A DNA stretch of 19,548 bases from Chamaesiphon sp. (GTDB lineage: Bacteria > Cyanobacteriota > Cyanobacteriia > Cyanobacteriales > Chamaesiphonaceae), in contig JAJAYU010000173.1 of NCBI GenBank assembly GCA_026786125.1, forward strand, positions 1 to 19,548. Direction: 5' to 3'. Below are positions 7,380 to 16,546 of this stretch, piece by piece; position 1 is the stretch's first letter; every line of letters begins with the position of its first letter. The notes under the pieces were generated by a model. It was not told where the DNA came from, did no database searches, and saw nothing but the letters and a program-made list of their open reading frames with translations. The position numbers and the translations under genes are program-made.

Positions 7380-8723
7380 ATGTCGTTAAATATTCAAACT
7401 GTTTCAAGTTCTGCTCGTCAAATTGCTACTAAATTAGGTATTACGAAATTCGATTTATCTGGTTCTACAGTTGATGAAACCAGCGTCCATGTGGACAAAG
7501 GTGAACAGAAGCAAGTCAAGGCTTCTAATCGGGCTGGAATTACCGTGCGGGTATGGAATCAAGAAAATACTGTCGGGATTACCAGTACCACTAATATCGA
7601 TGACATCGGATTGGAGCTTGCGCTCAAGACTGCTTATGAAGCTAGCTTCTTTGGTATCAAAGAACATGCGCCAGATTTTAGTCCTGAAGCGACTGCAACC
7701 ATCGCCGAAATTAAGGTAGAATCGGGCGAAGCTGCTACAGTACCTCAGTTAATTGAAAGTTTGATTGCGGCGGAACGGAAATTATTGGATACCCATGAAG
7801 CGATCGAAAGTGTGCCTTACAATGGTTTGGCACAACGATCAATGAGTCAGTTTTATCTCAATAGTGATGGCGCAATTCGCAGTGATTCACATTCGATTAC
7901 TTCGATCTATCTGTATACAAAGACTGAGCAAGAAGGCAAAAAACCTCGGATGGGCGGAGACGCAGAACTCAGTCATAGTTTTGCCAAATTAGACATCCAA
8001 AAATGTATCGATGAAGCAGCAGAGAAAACTATCAGTCATCTCAACTATGAGAAGGTAGCATCAGGTAAATATATGATCGTCTTTTCACCTGATGCCTTCT
8101 TGAGTTTACTTGGGGCATTCTCAAATCTATTCAACGCTCAAAGTATTCTTGACAATCAAAGTTTATCCACACCTGAATCTTTAGGTACACAGATTGCTTC
8201 TCCATTATTATCAGTTGCTGATGACGCACTGCATCCCCGTAACATTGGGATGGAGACTTTTGATGGCGAAGGTACTCCGACTCGTCGGATCGATCTGATT
8301 AATAAAGGCACTCTATCTTCCTTCATCCATAGTGCTGGCACAGCAAAACGGATGAATGCTAAACCAACTGGACATGCGAACATGGGATCGAAAATTACTG
8401 TTTCACCCCATTTTTATCATGTCGCTGGTGGCGAAAAAGCAGATGATCAGTATAATCTCGATACGGCTGAAAACGTGATCCTAATTGATGAACTCCAAGC
8501 CCTCCATGCAGGCGTGCAATCCTTACAAGGTTCGTTCTCCTTACCTTTTGATGGTTGGGTAGTGAATAAGGGCGTAAAGACCAGTGTGGAGTCAGCTACG
8601 GTTGCCGGAGACTTTCGTGAATTATTGAATTCGATCGTCTATGTTGATCAAAAGGAAGAGTTCACAAATGGCGGTATCTGTCCACGTATTTGGGTGGAAG
8701 GATTGTCGGTAACAGGAGAATAG
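7380..8723 (+). CDS. pmbA: TldE/PmbA, non-catalytic partner of TldD
   Basis: PmbA (TldE) forms the TldD/TldE protease, in which it lacks the metal site. The 447-residue product has the family length and landmarks: RAGITVRVWNQENTVGITSTTN (about 51-72), GKYMIVFSPDAFLSLLGAF, HPRNIGMETFDGEGTPTRR (about 284-302), the GHANMGSK block, and GWVVNKGVKTSVESATVAGDF near the C-terminus. It has no HExxxH motif, as expected. The ATG at 7380 lacks a Shine-Dalgarno and follows an AATTATC tandem array. Despite the 130-bp spacer it is probably cotranscribed with tldD. It converges with the chemotaxis operon, 27 bp separating it from the CheW-like stop codon. Confidence 0.94.
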   Translation: MSLNIQTVSSSARQIATKLGITKFDLSGSTVDETSVHVDKGEQKQVKASNRAGITVRVWNQENTVGITSTTNIDDIGLELALKTAYEASFFGIKEHAPDFSPEATATIAEIKVESGEAATVPQLIESLIAAERKLLDTHEAIESVPYNGLAQRSMSQFYLNSDGAIRSDSHSITSIYLYTKTEQEGKKPRMGGDAELSHSFAKLDIQKCIDEAAEKTISHLNYEKVASGKYMIVFSPDAFLSLLGAFSNLFNAQSILDNQSLSTPESLGTQIASPLLSVADDALHPRNIGMETFDGEGTPTRRIDLINKGTLSSFIHSAGTAKRMNAKPTGHANMGSKITVSPHFYHVAGGEKADDQYNLDTAENVILIDELQALHAGVQSLQGSFSLPFDGWVVNKGVKTSVESATVAGDFRELLNSIVYVDQKEEFTNGGICPRIWVEGLSVTGE

Positions 8724-8750
8724 TGAATGGTGAATAGTTAAATCTATTTA

Positions 8751-9176
8751 CTATTCCAAAATGAAGATGGTTAATTCACTATTACCGATCGAAGTCATCG
8801 CAATATGACTGGCAATACCGAGGGGATTATTCGTGCGAAATTCAGGGGGTAGAATCCGAATTTGATCGAGTGGGATCGAGATGAGTGTGGGCGTGGTATC
8901 GATCGGAATCCCAGCTAATCTATCTCCCGTGACAATAACCATTGCAGTAGGATTGACGATCGAGGTACCAAATAATCGATGATGGAGATCGAGGATTTCG
9001 ATACCTGCGTTGATCTTTAAGTCTCGATCAAGATTAGTTTTATTCACTACTCGATCGATCTTAGTCATCGGGATACCAAAGCTGACTTCACCCAGATTGA
9101 AGACGATTAATTTGATCGTTTCTTCAATTTTATTGGGTGTTTCAGTCCATTTATTTGAGATAGTATTTGTAAACAT
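8751..9176 (-). CDS. Second CheW-like adaptor, last gene of the pix operon
   Basis: A single CheW domain: IKLIVFNLGEVSFGIPMTKI begins the fold at about residue 20, followed by EILDLHHRLFG, VIVTGDRLAGIPIDT and the tail ILPPEFRTNN. CheW domains tie chemoreceptors to CheA. It is the last gene of the run, directly after pixL, in addition to the CheW of pixI. The start is uncertain. The open frame reaches a TTG at 9218, with ATGs at 9206 and 9176. I chose 9176 (141 residues) because the stretch before it (9178-9198) is the same gggaatagggg spacer repeat that precedes other starts in this operon, and the extra residues PDLSPIPFF look like translated spacer. Whether it acts with PixL or replaces PixI is unknown. 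Confidence 0.82.
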   Translation of the reverse strand: MFTNTISNKWTETPNKIEETIKLIVFNLGEVSFGIPMTKIDRVVNKTNLDRDLKINAGIEILDLHHRLFGTSIVNPTAMVIVTGDRLAGIPIDTTPTLISIPLDQIRILPPEFRTNNPLGIASHIAMTSIGNSELTIFILE

Positions 9177-9220
9177 GAAAAAGGGAATAGGGGAGAGGTC
9201 TGGCATTGCCAATTTCAAGG

Positions 9221-12200
9221 CTATTTATTAGTGATAATTTTATTGATCGAACTGATGAAATCTTGCTCGACATAGGGTTTGATAAAGTAATCAACCGCAC
9301 CTAAATGTGCGGCAAATTGACGATGTTTAATATTGCTGCGGGATGTGAGCATGACGACGGGAATATGGGTGAGAGTTTGATCTTGACGATAGATATTGAG
9401 AAATTCAAATCCATTCATAATCGGCATTTCTACATCGCAAACTACTAATTCGATCTCGTTGACTTTTTGGCGAAGAATTTGGAGTGCTTCTTGTCCATCT
9501 TTGGCTTGGAATGAAAGATAGCCAAATTTTTCGAGGGTGAGACAGAGACTTTGACGAGTGGTGATCGAATCATCAACGACGAGGATTGATTTGCTCGAAC
9601 TTATGGGAGCGGCTGCGATGGGTTTGAGTGGGTAGATCTGGCGTTCAACTAGTACCTGAATTAGATTGTGGGGATCGAGAACGGGGAGGATAATTCCATC
9701 GCCGAGAATTGTACAGCCATAGCTATAACTAGGTGGTTTAATTGCTTTGCCAAAGGGCTTGATTGTTAGCTCTTGCTCGGTGATTAATAGATCGATCTCT
9801 AGGGCGATAATTCGATTGGCTCTGCGGATCAGTAATAGGGGTGGGAGCCAATCGGCAGGATTATCAGCACTACTTTTGAGGGTATGGGAAATAGTGCGTT
9901 CGGGGACGGGAATCGAGTAGGTGAGCAAATCGGCAAGTTTGTAAACTGGGATAGTTAGATTTTGCCAGTGGAACACCTGTTGATTGTTTTGCTGTGATAA
10001 TTGGGTTGGAGTTGGTACGACGATTTTTTGGATGCTGTCGGCAGGGAAGGCATAGACAGCATTCCCAACTTGACAGATCATTAATTGGGCGATCGTCAGT
10101 GTGAGCGGGATCCGGAGGGTGAAGGTGGTACCTTGCCCGATTTGAGAAACGATCGAGACAGTCCCTTTGGTGGATTCAATTTGCGCTTTGACGATATCCA
10201 AGCCCATGCCACGTCCCGATAATTTGGTGATTTGATCAGCGGTAGAAAATCCTGGGGTGAAGAGTAAATCGAACAGTTGCTCCCTTGTGGCAATCGCCGC
10301 CTCTGCGGTAGTGAGTAATTCCAGCCCAATCGCTTTGGATCTAACCTTACAAAGATCGATGCCGCCTCCATCATCGGTAATCTCGATCACGGTTTGACTA
10401 CCTTGATGATAGGCGGTAATTTCGATCAAGCCGCGTTCGGGCTTGCCCATTGCTTGACGGGTCGCTGGGAGGTCGATACCGTGGTCAAAAGCATTGCGGA
10501 GCAAGTGGACGAGGGGATCGAGTAGTTTGTCGATCACAGCGCGATCTACGAGGACTCCAGCTCCTGTGATTTTCAGATCGACGGGCTTGTTGAACTTGAT
10601 CGAGAGATCGTGGAGGGTACGGGGGAAACGATTGAGAATTTCGCCCAAAGGCAACATCCGCGCCCACATCAGATCGTCGCGGAGATAGGAGATCTGTTGT
10701 TTTTGCCGATCAATCTGGCTGTTTGATTGAGTCGTAAATAGAGCTAAATCTTCAATTTGTTCTTCGATTTGGGCGATTTGTTTGATCGTTGCCTGGGCGA
10801 TCTGATGGATCTCGCTATAGCGATCGAGTTCGAGTAGATCGAATTGGTGGTCAAGATCTTGACTCAGTGCCAGTTCTGGCTCTGGTTTGTGACCCAGGGT
10901 GGGTGAATACTGAGTCGAGATTGCCAACGTATCGGCAAGCTGTTGGAGTCTATCACCAATTGTTTGGAAATTGACACACTTCGATCGCAATTGTTGCAAG
11001 ATATCGGCAGATTGTTGATTGGATAGAGCCAATCCATTGCGTTCGATGGCTAGTTCTCCCATCAGATTATTCATCCGCTCCAATCGATCCAGAGTGACTC
11101 TGACGGATAATTGGGGAGTCGAAGTCACCGTGATTTTTCGCGACTTCTTCACTCGAATTGGTTTGATCGCTTTTGCTGGCGGCGCAAATGTGCCAAGGGA
11201 AACTGGTGCAAACTTGTGGAAATTACTAGTAATATCTGACACCATCGCCCGAATCCCTTGCTGTCGCAGATGGAGATCGATCGTCAAATCACTATTAGCA
11301 GGCAGATCAAAGATATCTTCTAGATCGAATCTGAGACTAGATCGATCGGAAATGGAGCGGCTACTAATCTCCCAATTGGGCAAATCAAAGATATCTTCTA
11401 AATCAAACTTAAGACTAGATCCAGCCGCAATCACCGGAATCTGCATTTCGATCTCAGGTAGATCAAAAATATCTTCTAGATCGAATCTAAGACTAGATCC
11501 ATCCGCAGCGACAGGTATGCGGATTTCCAAATTCGGCAGATCAAACATCTCCTCCAAATCAAAACCACATTGCCAGTCCCCCAGTCCCCCAGTCTCCCAG
11601 TCCCCCACACCAACCAAAAGCTCCTCAATCACAAAATCAACCTCAAGATCGATTGATGGTAGTACCACATCAAATGCAGTCTGATAATCAAATGAATTTT
11701 CGAGATCCCATGAATCCTCAGCATTTTCAAGCTGGATTGCCATTAGCTCCGACTGGGATTGTGTGGCTATTAATGAGGCAAACTCTGGAGAGATCGCCCC
11801 GCAATTGGCTCGATCGCCAGTCAAGACAGCTTCCAAGGCACGATAAAAGTCTGCTAGAGCCAAACAACAGATTTCACGAACGCGATCGGGATGACGCTCT
11901 AAAGCGGCAAGAGTGGTATGGGCAAGTACGCCAAATCCTTGTAAATTCGTCAGTGAGGCAATTCCTGTAAATACTTCAGATTGAGCGCGAAACTCCCCAA
12001 CTAAGATACGCCCAGATTCTGGATCGGCGAGTACTCCAGCCAGCCGAGCTAAACTCTGAGCCACATCCACCTCAAAAATCAACCGAGTCACATCAAGATC
12101 GTCCAGATGACCATTGGGAAACCTTTGTCCAGCAATCACAAAATGACCGATCTTTTCATCTAGATCTGCCAGAACTATTTGAGTTTTGATCTGAAATTGG

Positions 12201-12544
12201 GCGGGTAAGGTGTCATGATTAATTTCCGCCAGAATTAGTTTATTCAGGCAATCATAAATCTCAAACAACAGTAATTCTAGCTCCCGATCAAATGGTAATT
12301 CTGGATGATTGAGTACTCGAAAAATATCTTCAAGTTGATGGGCGAGATCCGTAATTGCCGTTAAACCCAAACTTGCCGCACTACCCTTGATCGAATGCGC
12401 TGCTCGCAATAAGTTGTGTACCTTCGTCTCATTCCGCTCAAGTCCCAGCGTCACCAATTCCGTCTCGATCGTCTCCAACATTTTGGGTACTTCCAAGCTG
12501 AATAGCTGATAGACTCGATCTCGTAATTCAGGGTCGATGTACAT
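9221..12544 (-). CDS. pixL: PixL-type CheA hybrid histidine kinase
   Basis: The kinase of the phototaxis pathway. The 1107 residues run: Hpt domain with phospho-His50 in RAAHSIKGSAASLGL; long linker (about 140-475); dimerisation helices (about 480-640, RMNNLMGELAIERN and MWARMLPLGEI); ATPase with N-box HLLRNAFDHG (N684), G1 DDGGGID (724-730) and G2 GRGMGLDIV (777-785); CheW-like domain (about 815-970); and receiver domain with Asp990/Asp991, phospho-Asp1037 in CDVEMP, Thr1067 and Lys1089. This is the domain order of PixL/CheA in cyanobacterial tax operons. The linker bears a 26-residue tandem repeat and a stretch encoded by spacer-like DNA. It lies 120 bp after pixJ and 44 bp before the second CheW gene. 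No Shine-Dalgarno is present; the ATG follows a C/T-rich tract. Confidence 0.94.
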   Translation of the reverse strand: MYIDPELRDRVYQLFSLEVPKMLETIETELVTLGLERNETKVHNLLRAAHSIKGSAASLGLTAITDLAHQLEDIFRVLNHPELPFDRELELLLFEIYDCLNKLILAEINHDTLPAQFQIKTQIVLADLDEKIGHFVIAGQRFPNGHLDDLDVTRLIFEVDVAQSLARLAGVLADPESGRILVGEFRAQSEVFTGIASLTNLQGFGVLAHTTLAALERHPDRVREICCLALADFYRALEAVLTGDRANCGAISPEFASLIATQSQSELMAIQLENAEDSWDLENSFDYQTAFDVVLPSIDLEVDFVIEELLVGVGDWETGGLGDWQCGFDLEEMFDLPNLEIRIPVAADGSSLRFDLEDIFDLPEIEMQIPVIAAGSSLKFDLEDIFDLPNWEISSRSISDRSSLRFDLEDIFDLPANSDLTIDLHLRQQGIRAMVSDITSNFHKFAPVSLGTFAPPAKAIKPIRVKKSRKITVTSTPQLSVRVTLDRLERMNNLMGELAIERNGLALSNQQSADILQQLRSKCVNFQTIGDRLQQLADTLAISTQYSPTLGHKPEPELALSQDLDHQFDLLELDRYSEIHQIAQATIKQIAQIEEQIEDLALFTTQSNSQIDRQKQQISYLRDDLMWARMLPLGEILNRFPRTLHDLSIKFNKPVDLKITGAGVLVDRAVIDKLLDPLVHLLRNAFDHGIDLPATRQAMGKPERGLIEITAYHQGSQTVIEITDDGGGIDLCKVRSKAIGLELLTTAEAAIATREQLFDLLFTPGFSTADQITKLSGRGMGLDIVKAQIESTKGTVSIVSQIGQGTTFTLRIPLTLTIAQLMICQVGNAVYAFPADSIQKIVVPTPTQLSQQNNQQVFHWQNLTIPVYKLADLLTYSIPVPERTISHTLKSSADNPADWLPPLLLIRRANRIIALEIDLLITEQELTIKPFGKAIKPPSYSYGCTILGDGIILPVLDPHNLIQVLVERQIYPLKPIAAAPISSSKSILVVDDSITTRQSLCLTLEKFGYLSFQAKDGQEALQILRQKVNEIELVVCDVEMPIMNGFEFLNIYRQDQTLTHIPVVMLTSRSNIKHRQFAAHLGAVDYFIKPYVEQDFISSINKIITNK
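11285..11563 (-). repeat. 78-bp tandem repeat inside pixL (26-residue units)
   Basis: PixL residues 328-353, 354-379 and 380-405 are full units, and 406-420 is a partial fourth. Each starts FDLE[ED][MI]FDLP and the full units end near SSL[RK]. The spacing is exactly 26 residues, and the DNA copies are nearly identical over the first 30 or so bases, which suggests recent duplication. The unit is acidic and amphipathic and could be a repeated docking peptide. Confidence 0.9.
11567..11611. repeat. Minisatellite inside pixL resembling intergenic spacer repeats
   Basis: On the plus strand, repeated cccccagt/ctcccagt units (minus strand: gggagactgggggactggg) occupy about 11573-11608 and encode PixL residues 313-326, VGDWETGGLGDWQC. 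The same gggagactggg word occurs between genes at 16905-16924 and 19141-19163, so a spacer-type repeat appears to have been accepted in frame in the linker. Confidence 0.75.
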
Positions 12545-12664
12545 GATTAGGGGTTAGGGAATAGGGAATAGGCAATAGGGTTTGGAGGGAAGGATTAGGC
12601 TATGACTTTGTTAGCACACTATATATCTCTTAGTCCCTAACCCCTATTCCCTTCCCCCTATCCC
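12545..12664. repeat. G-rich microsatellite pair in the pixJ-pixL spacer
   Basis: The spacer holds ggggttagggaatagggaataggcaataggg at its left side and the reverse-complementary type ccctaacccctattccc near its right side. The 12-mers aggggttaggga (12549-12560) and tccctaacccct (12634-12645) are perfect inverted repeats, so the spacer can fold into one large hairpin. The pixJ stop codon (12665-12667 on the minus strand) lies at the edge of the right tract. Confidence 0.7.
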
Positions 12665-15600
12665 CTAAATCTTAAACTGACCAATATTCGTCTGTAGCTC
12701 CTGAGCTAGCTTGAGCAGATCTTGGAAGGAGGCTTGGACGTTATCGGCGCGGGAGGAGGTTTTGGTGGCGATGGTGGAGACTCGATCAATACTTTGGGTG
12801 ACTTGGACTGAGTTATCAGCTTGGATCAGGGCGGCTTGGGCGATGGCTTCGACTAGTTGACCGATTTTGGCACCAATGGCGGTGATTCGATCGAGACTGG
12901 CGCGGGTGTCATCGACTAGCTTGGTACCGATGATGACTTGCTCCGTACCTGCTTCCATTGCCATGACTACTTCACTGGTTTGCGCCTGAATACTAGCGAC
13001 TAGAGTTTCAATTTCTCCGGTGGCGGTGGCGGATTGGCGGGCAAGGGAGCGGACTTCTTCAGCAACTACCGCAAATCCTCGTCCTTCTTCACCCGCCCGT
13101 GCTGCTTCAATACTGGCATTGAGGGCGAGCAGGTTGGTTTGGGCGGCGAAGTTGCTAATGAGGTTGACAACTTTGGAGATTTTTTGGGAAGATTCACCCA
13201 GTCGTTTAACTTTTTTGGCGGTTTCAGCAACTGTATTCCGAATCGTCAGAATCCCTTCTACCGCTAGGTTCATCGCAGCATCCCCAGCTTGGACAAGTTG
13301 AGCTGATTCCATCACAGCGGATTCGGCAATCAGGGCATTGTTTACAACCAGATTGATCGATCCAGCCATATCCCGCAAGCGTTTGAGGGCGGAACCGATA
13401 TCGTCAGATTGTTGGAGAGCCTCGATCGATAGTTCGGCAACGGAGATCTCGTTGAGAGTGGTGGTATTAACTACTTGCTGGGAGACATTTCGGACACTGC
13501 TTACTAGTAGCCGCAAACTCTCGACGGTAGAATTGTATGAGTCAGCGATCGTCCCAATTTCATCTTCAGTAACGTGGGCACGAATCGTCAGATCGCCTTG
13601 ACTAATCCGATCAACTTGAATCAGCAGTTCCCAGGCATTTTTCTGGAGAGCTTGTCTAGCGGCTTGTTGGCTCTCAGCATATTGGAATTGTTGCAAATTG
13701 GCAAGTTCTAGTTGGCGGACTAATTGTGATTGACTGAGGGCACCATTGAGTTGGACAGCTAGTTGCAACATCAAATCGATTTCTGACTGCTGCCACTCCC
13801 GCGTGCGCCGACACATGGTGCCACTAAATAATCCAAAGAATTTGTTATTAACAATAATTGGGGTGGTAATAATTGCCTTAATATTAATTGCTTGTAAGTG
13901 TGAAATCAGTGTGGGGCTAAATTCTGAGTGTTCGAGATCGTTAATCTGAATAAACGAACCCTCGGCATAGCCATTAGCCAAAATTTCAAACATATCCTCC
14001 GCTGGAATCACCGAATTCAACGCTGAAAATTCACCCGCACTGATCGCTTCGGCAATAATTTTGCCTGCACCTTCGCCATAGTTATCAACGACTAACATAC
14101 TCGCTCGATCAAGTCCCAATACCTTGAGCATTTCTGGTAGAGCCAAATTGAGCATCTCGGTTTCATCATCAACAAAACCCCTGCCTGGTAGAATCGATTG
14201 GCGCAGTTTGAGGGTCATCTCTGAGAGCATTTGCGATCGGTTAGCAGTTGCTTCTCGTTCCTCAATCAGCGATGCTTGGGTGAATGCGATTGCCAGTTGA
14301 CTCCCTAATTGCTTGAATAAATCAATTTCTGATGGTTGCCAGACACGGGGTTCATGGCATTGATGCCCGATTAATAACCCAAATAAGCGATCGTCGATCA
14401 TAATCGGTACAACCAAATTTGCCCGAACCTGAACATCTACCATCATCTGAATATGGCAATCAGTTAAACCAGCCTGGTGAATATCTGCAAATGCTATAAA
14501 TTTTCCTTGGTCATAGCCAGCATCCTTGATACAGCAATCATCAATTTGCCGATCAATAATCGATAATTTCCCTTCAGCAACTGATTCGGCTGTAATTCTA
14601 CCATTAAAATCTGCATCTAGTTCAAACACGATGGCTCGATCAAGATCCAAGGCATGACGGACTAGTTCAACTGCGGTAGCTAAAATATCTTTGCGGTTAA
14701 GTGATTGTCGCAATTGCAGACTAAAATTGGAAATAATCTGCGCTCGATGGGCATCATCTTCCCGTTGGGTAAATAGTTGTGCCTGACTCAGGACTAGCCC
14801 AATTTGACTAGCAATTTGGGCGATCGATTCGGTAATTGCGGTAGTCCAAACCCTGGGAGCATGACACATATCCCCAATCATAAATCCAACCTGGTTGGTG
14901 TCGATGATAATTGGAATTAGAATACTCGCTCGTGCCTGGATCCGCTGCACGATCTCCCTGCCAGACTGACTCAAGCTGGCTAATTCGGTATCTTCCACGG
15001 TCAAGATCCGAATTTGCTTGGAGCTAGATTTTTCAACAGTTGAGAATATGGATCGATCGACAATATCACCTAAAATCGATAAATTTCCAGGTGCGAGTGA
15101 TTCGGCAACGACCGTCATTTTTGCGTCATTAATAGTATCTAAAAAGACTACTCGATCGAGTTCAAATCCTGTCCGAATACTGCTCAATGCAGTGGCGATA
15201 ATCTGCTCTTGATCGAGTGATTGGCGTAATTCAACCGTAATCTCCGACAGCAAATTATCATAATAAATCTTGGCGGCGCGGTGTTCGATCGATCGGCTCC
15301 GCTCCAATACCAAGCCGATTTTACTAGCAACAGCCGTAAATTTATCAACTATTGATTGCGGCCATTGGCGATGTTCCTTGCACATGTGTCCAACGACTAA
15401 GCCTAGCAATTGACCTTCCGCGAACATCGGTGCTATCAGTCTCGCCCGAATCTGGAAATTTTCTAGCAGGGTAATATCATCCCCCTGGAGTCCACCAGCA
15501 TCATCTAGATGATAAATATCGGAAATCTGATCGGAACTGTGATGATTTTTGCCAATTTCATATTCTAGATACTGGCTCATCATCACCTCCGCCAAGGGGA

Positions 15601-16537
15601 TACAACCTGGTTCCAGTGCGACAGCGGCAAATTGCCATCCGCCAAGATCGGTGAAACTCAAGACCATCAATCGATCAAGCTGAAATTCTTGGCGAATACT
15701 TTCCACCGCTCGATCGAGTAAATGTGCCAATTCCCCTGGCTCATGCTGCTGAAGGGCTTGGGACAACATATTTGTCCGCTGCAATTCTACCGATTGGAGA
15801 TTCCAAGTCCCGATCCGCTCGACCGCCAGCCTTATCTGCTGGGCTGTTTGGGTACAAAAAGACATTTCCCAAGATTGCCACTGTCTGACCCGACTACACT
15901 GCTGAATTGATACCAATCCTACTAGTTCTTTACCTGCCAAAATTGGTACAGAAATTGTCGATTTCGTTTGCATCTGGGCAAACAGATCCCGACGACGGGG
16001 GCTAAGTTGCGCCTGTTTTAGATCCGATATTTCTGAGCTTTGTCCCTGCTGATAACGCTCTAATTCAACTGGAGACTCGGCAAAATAGATTTGCCCCACT
16101 GGAGTCCCCAGGATTGACTGATAACCCGATCCGACTGTTTCGGCGATGGCGACAGCATTACCATCCAGACTACAGCGATAAATCACCACTCGATCGACTT
16201 TGAGGATTTTGGCAATCCCGATCGCCCCTAGATTGTATACTTGGAGACTATCTAATGATTCCTGTGATGTCAGGGCGATTTTACCAAACAACTTATTGGC
16301 TTGGGCTGCTAATTGCTGCTGTTGGAGCGTCCGATTAAAATTAGCCACTAACTGATTGAAGCTATCGGAAATCTGTTGAATCTCGGCACTCTCACATGGT
16401 TCTAATTGCACCGAAAGATCGCCATTAGCTGCTTGAGTGATTTTGGAAGTTACTTGTTTGAGTGAGCTGGAGAGTTCTCGCACTATCCATATTGCCACAC
16501 CAAGATTGACAAAAGCCATTGACAACAAAATCAGCAC
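12665..16537 (-). CDS. pixJ: PixJ-type photoreceptor, main part: HAMP, five GAF domains, methyl-accepting domain
   Basis: Phototaxis receptor. From the GTG at 16537 the 1290 residues run: membrane helix (about 1-20); HAMP (about 20-70); GAF1 (90-240); GAF2 (262-413); GAF3 (432-585); GAF4 (605-757); GAF5 (775-935); second HAMP (about 965-1020); and methyl-accepting signalling region with hairpin tip near 1125-1170 ([20 protein letters not shown]). Only GAF4 has the bilin motif Cys694-His695 in LTDCHIQMM; it also has DDCCI (666-670) at the DXCF position. Related PixJ proteins bind phycoviolobilin and sense blue/green light. The reading frame upstream is continuous with the fragment at 16544-16885 except for a single TAG, so this start is a fallback: no Shine-Dalgarno is present, and an ATG at 16519 is an alternative. 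Confidence 0.9.
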   Translation of the reverse strand: MLILLSMAFVNLGVAIWIVRELSSSLKQVTSKITQAANGDLSVQLEPCESAEIQQISDSFNQLVANFNRTLQQQQLAAQANKLFGKIALTSQESLDSLQVYNLGAIGIAKILKVDRVVIYRCSLDGNAVAIAETVGSGYQSILGTPVGQIYFAESPVELERYQQGQSSEISDLKQAQLSPRRRDLFAQMQTKSTISVPILAGKELVGLVSIQQCSRVRQWQSWEMSFCTQTAQQIRLAVERIGTWNLQSVELQRTNMLSQALQQHEPGELAHLLDRAVESIRQEFQLDRLMVLSFTDLGGWQFAAVALEPGCIPLAEVMMSQYLEYEIGKNHHSSDQISDIYHLDDAGGLQGDDITLLENFQIRARLIAPMFAEGQLLGLVVGHMCKEHRQWPQSIVDKFTAVASKIGLVLERSRSIEHRAAKIYYDNLLSEITVELRQSLDQEQIIATALSSIRTGFELDRVVFLDTINDAKMTVVAESLAPGNLSILGDIVDRSIFSTVEKSSSKQIRILTVEDTELASLSQSGREIVQRIQARASILIPIIIDTNQVGFMIGDMCHAPRVWTTAITESIAQIASQIGLVLSQAQLFTQREDDAHRAQIISNFSLQLRQSLNRKDILATAVELVRHALDLDRAIVFELDADFNGRITAESVAEGKLSIIDRQIDDCCIKDAGYDQGKFIAFADIHQAGLTDCHIQMMVDVQVRANLVVPIMIDDRLFGLLIGHQCHEPRVWQPSEIDLFKQLGSQLAIAFTQASLIEEREATANRSQMLSEMTLKLRQSILPGRGFVDDETEMLNLALPEMLKVLGLDRASMLVVDNYGEGAGKIIAEAISAGEFSALNSVIPAEDMFEILANGYAEGSFIQINDLEHSEFSPTLISHLQAINIKAIITTPIIVNNKFFGLFSGTMCRRTREWQQSEIDLMLQLAVQLNGALSQSQLVRQLELANLQQFQYAESQQAARQALQKNAWELLIQVDRISQGDLTIRAHVTEDEIGTIADSYNSTVESLRLLVSSVRNVSQQVVNTTTLNEISVAELSIEALQQSDDIGSALKRLRDMAGSINLVVNNALIAESAVMESAQLVQAGDAAMNLAVEGILTIRNTVAETAKKVKRLGESSQKISKVVNLISNFAAQTNLLALNASIEAARAGEEGRGFAVVAEEVRSLARQSATATGEIETLVASIQAQTSEVVMAMEAGTEQVIIGTKLVDDTRASLDRITAIGAKIGQLVEAIAQAALIQADNSVQVTQSIDRVSTIATKTSSRADNVQASFQDLLKLAQELQTNIGQFKI
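14267..14725 (-). other. Bilin-binding cyanobacteriochrome GAF domain of PixJ
   Basis: This is GAF4, residues 605-757 counted from the GTG. The canonical bilin-linking Cys694 is encoded at 14456-14458 and its partner His695 at 14453-14455, within [17 protein letters not shown]. Cys668 and Cys669 (14531-14536) follow Asp667; Cys669 aligns with the Cys of the DXCF motif, with Ile in place of Phe. The other four GAF domains have no Cys-His at the matching place. Confidence 0.85.
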
Positions 16538-16543
16538 ATACGT

Positions 16544-16546
16544 CTA
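16544..16546 (-). other. In-frame TAG interrupting pixJ
   Basis: The minus strand reads CAT TGG TAG ACG TAT GTG CTG ATT TTG. The frame before the stop (from the ATG at 16885) and after it (to 12665) is the same, so one base change separates two polypeptides from one 1406-residue receptor. The stop lies in the short loop between the first membrane helix and the second. Confidence 0.92.

Noticed and set aside
8732..8756. Hairpin gaatagt/actattc between the convergent pmbA and CheW-like genes as a terminator
   Set aside because: The stem is A/T-rich and short, has no T-run on either side, and overlaps the CheW-like stop codon; too weak to call.
11019..11684. 221-codon plus-strand frame with a repeated SKISS[RK]SNLRLD peptide
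   Set aside because: It is the complement of the pixL linker; its repeats only mirror the 78-bp tandem repeat of the real gene.
14850..14880. Cys-His in MCHAPRVW of GAF3 (and similar words in the other GAFs) as a bilin site
   Set aside because: This word is in the late beta-strand region shared by most of these GAFs, not in the bilin-binding helix; only GAF4 has the Cys-His in that helix.
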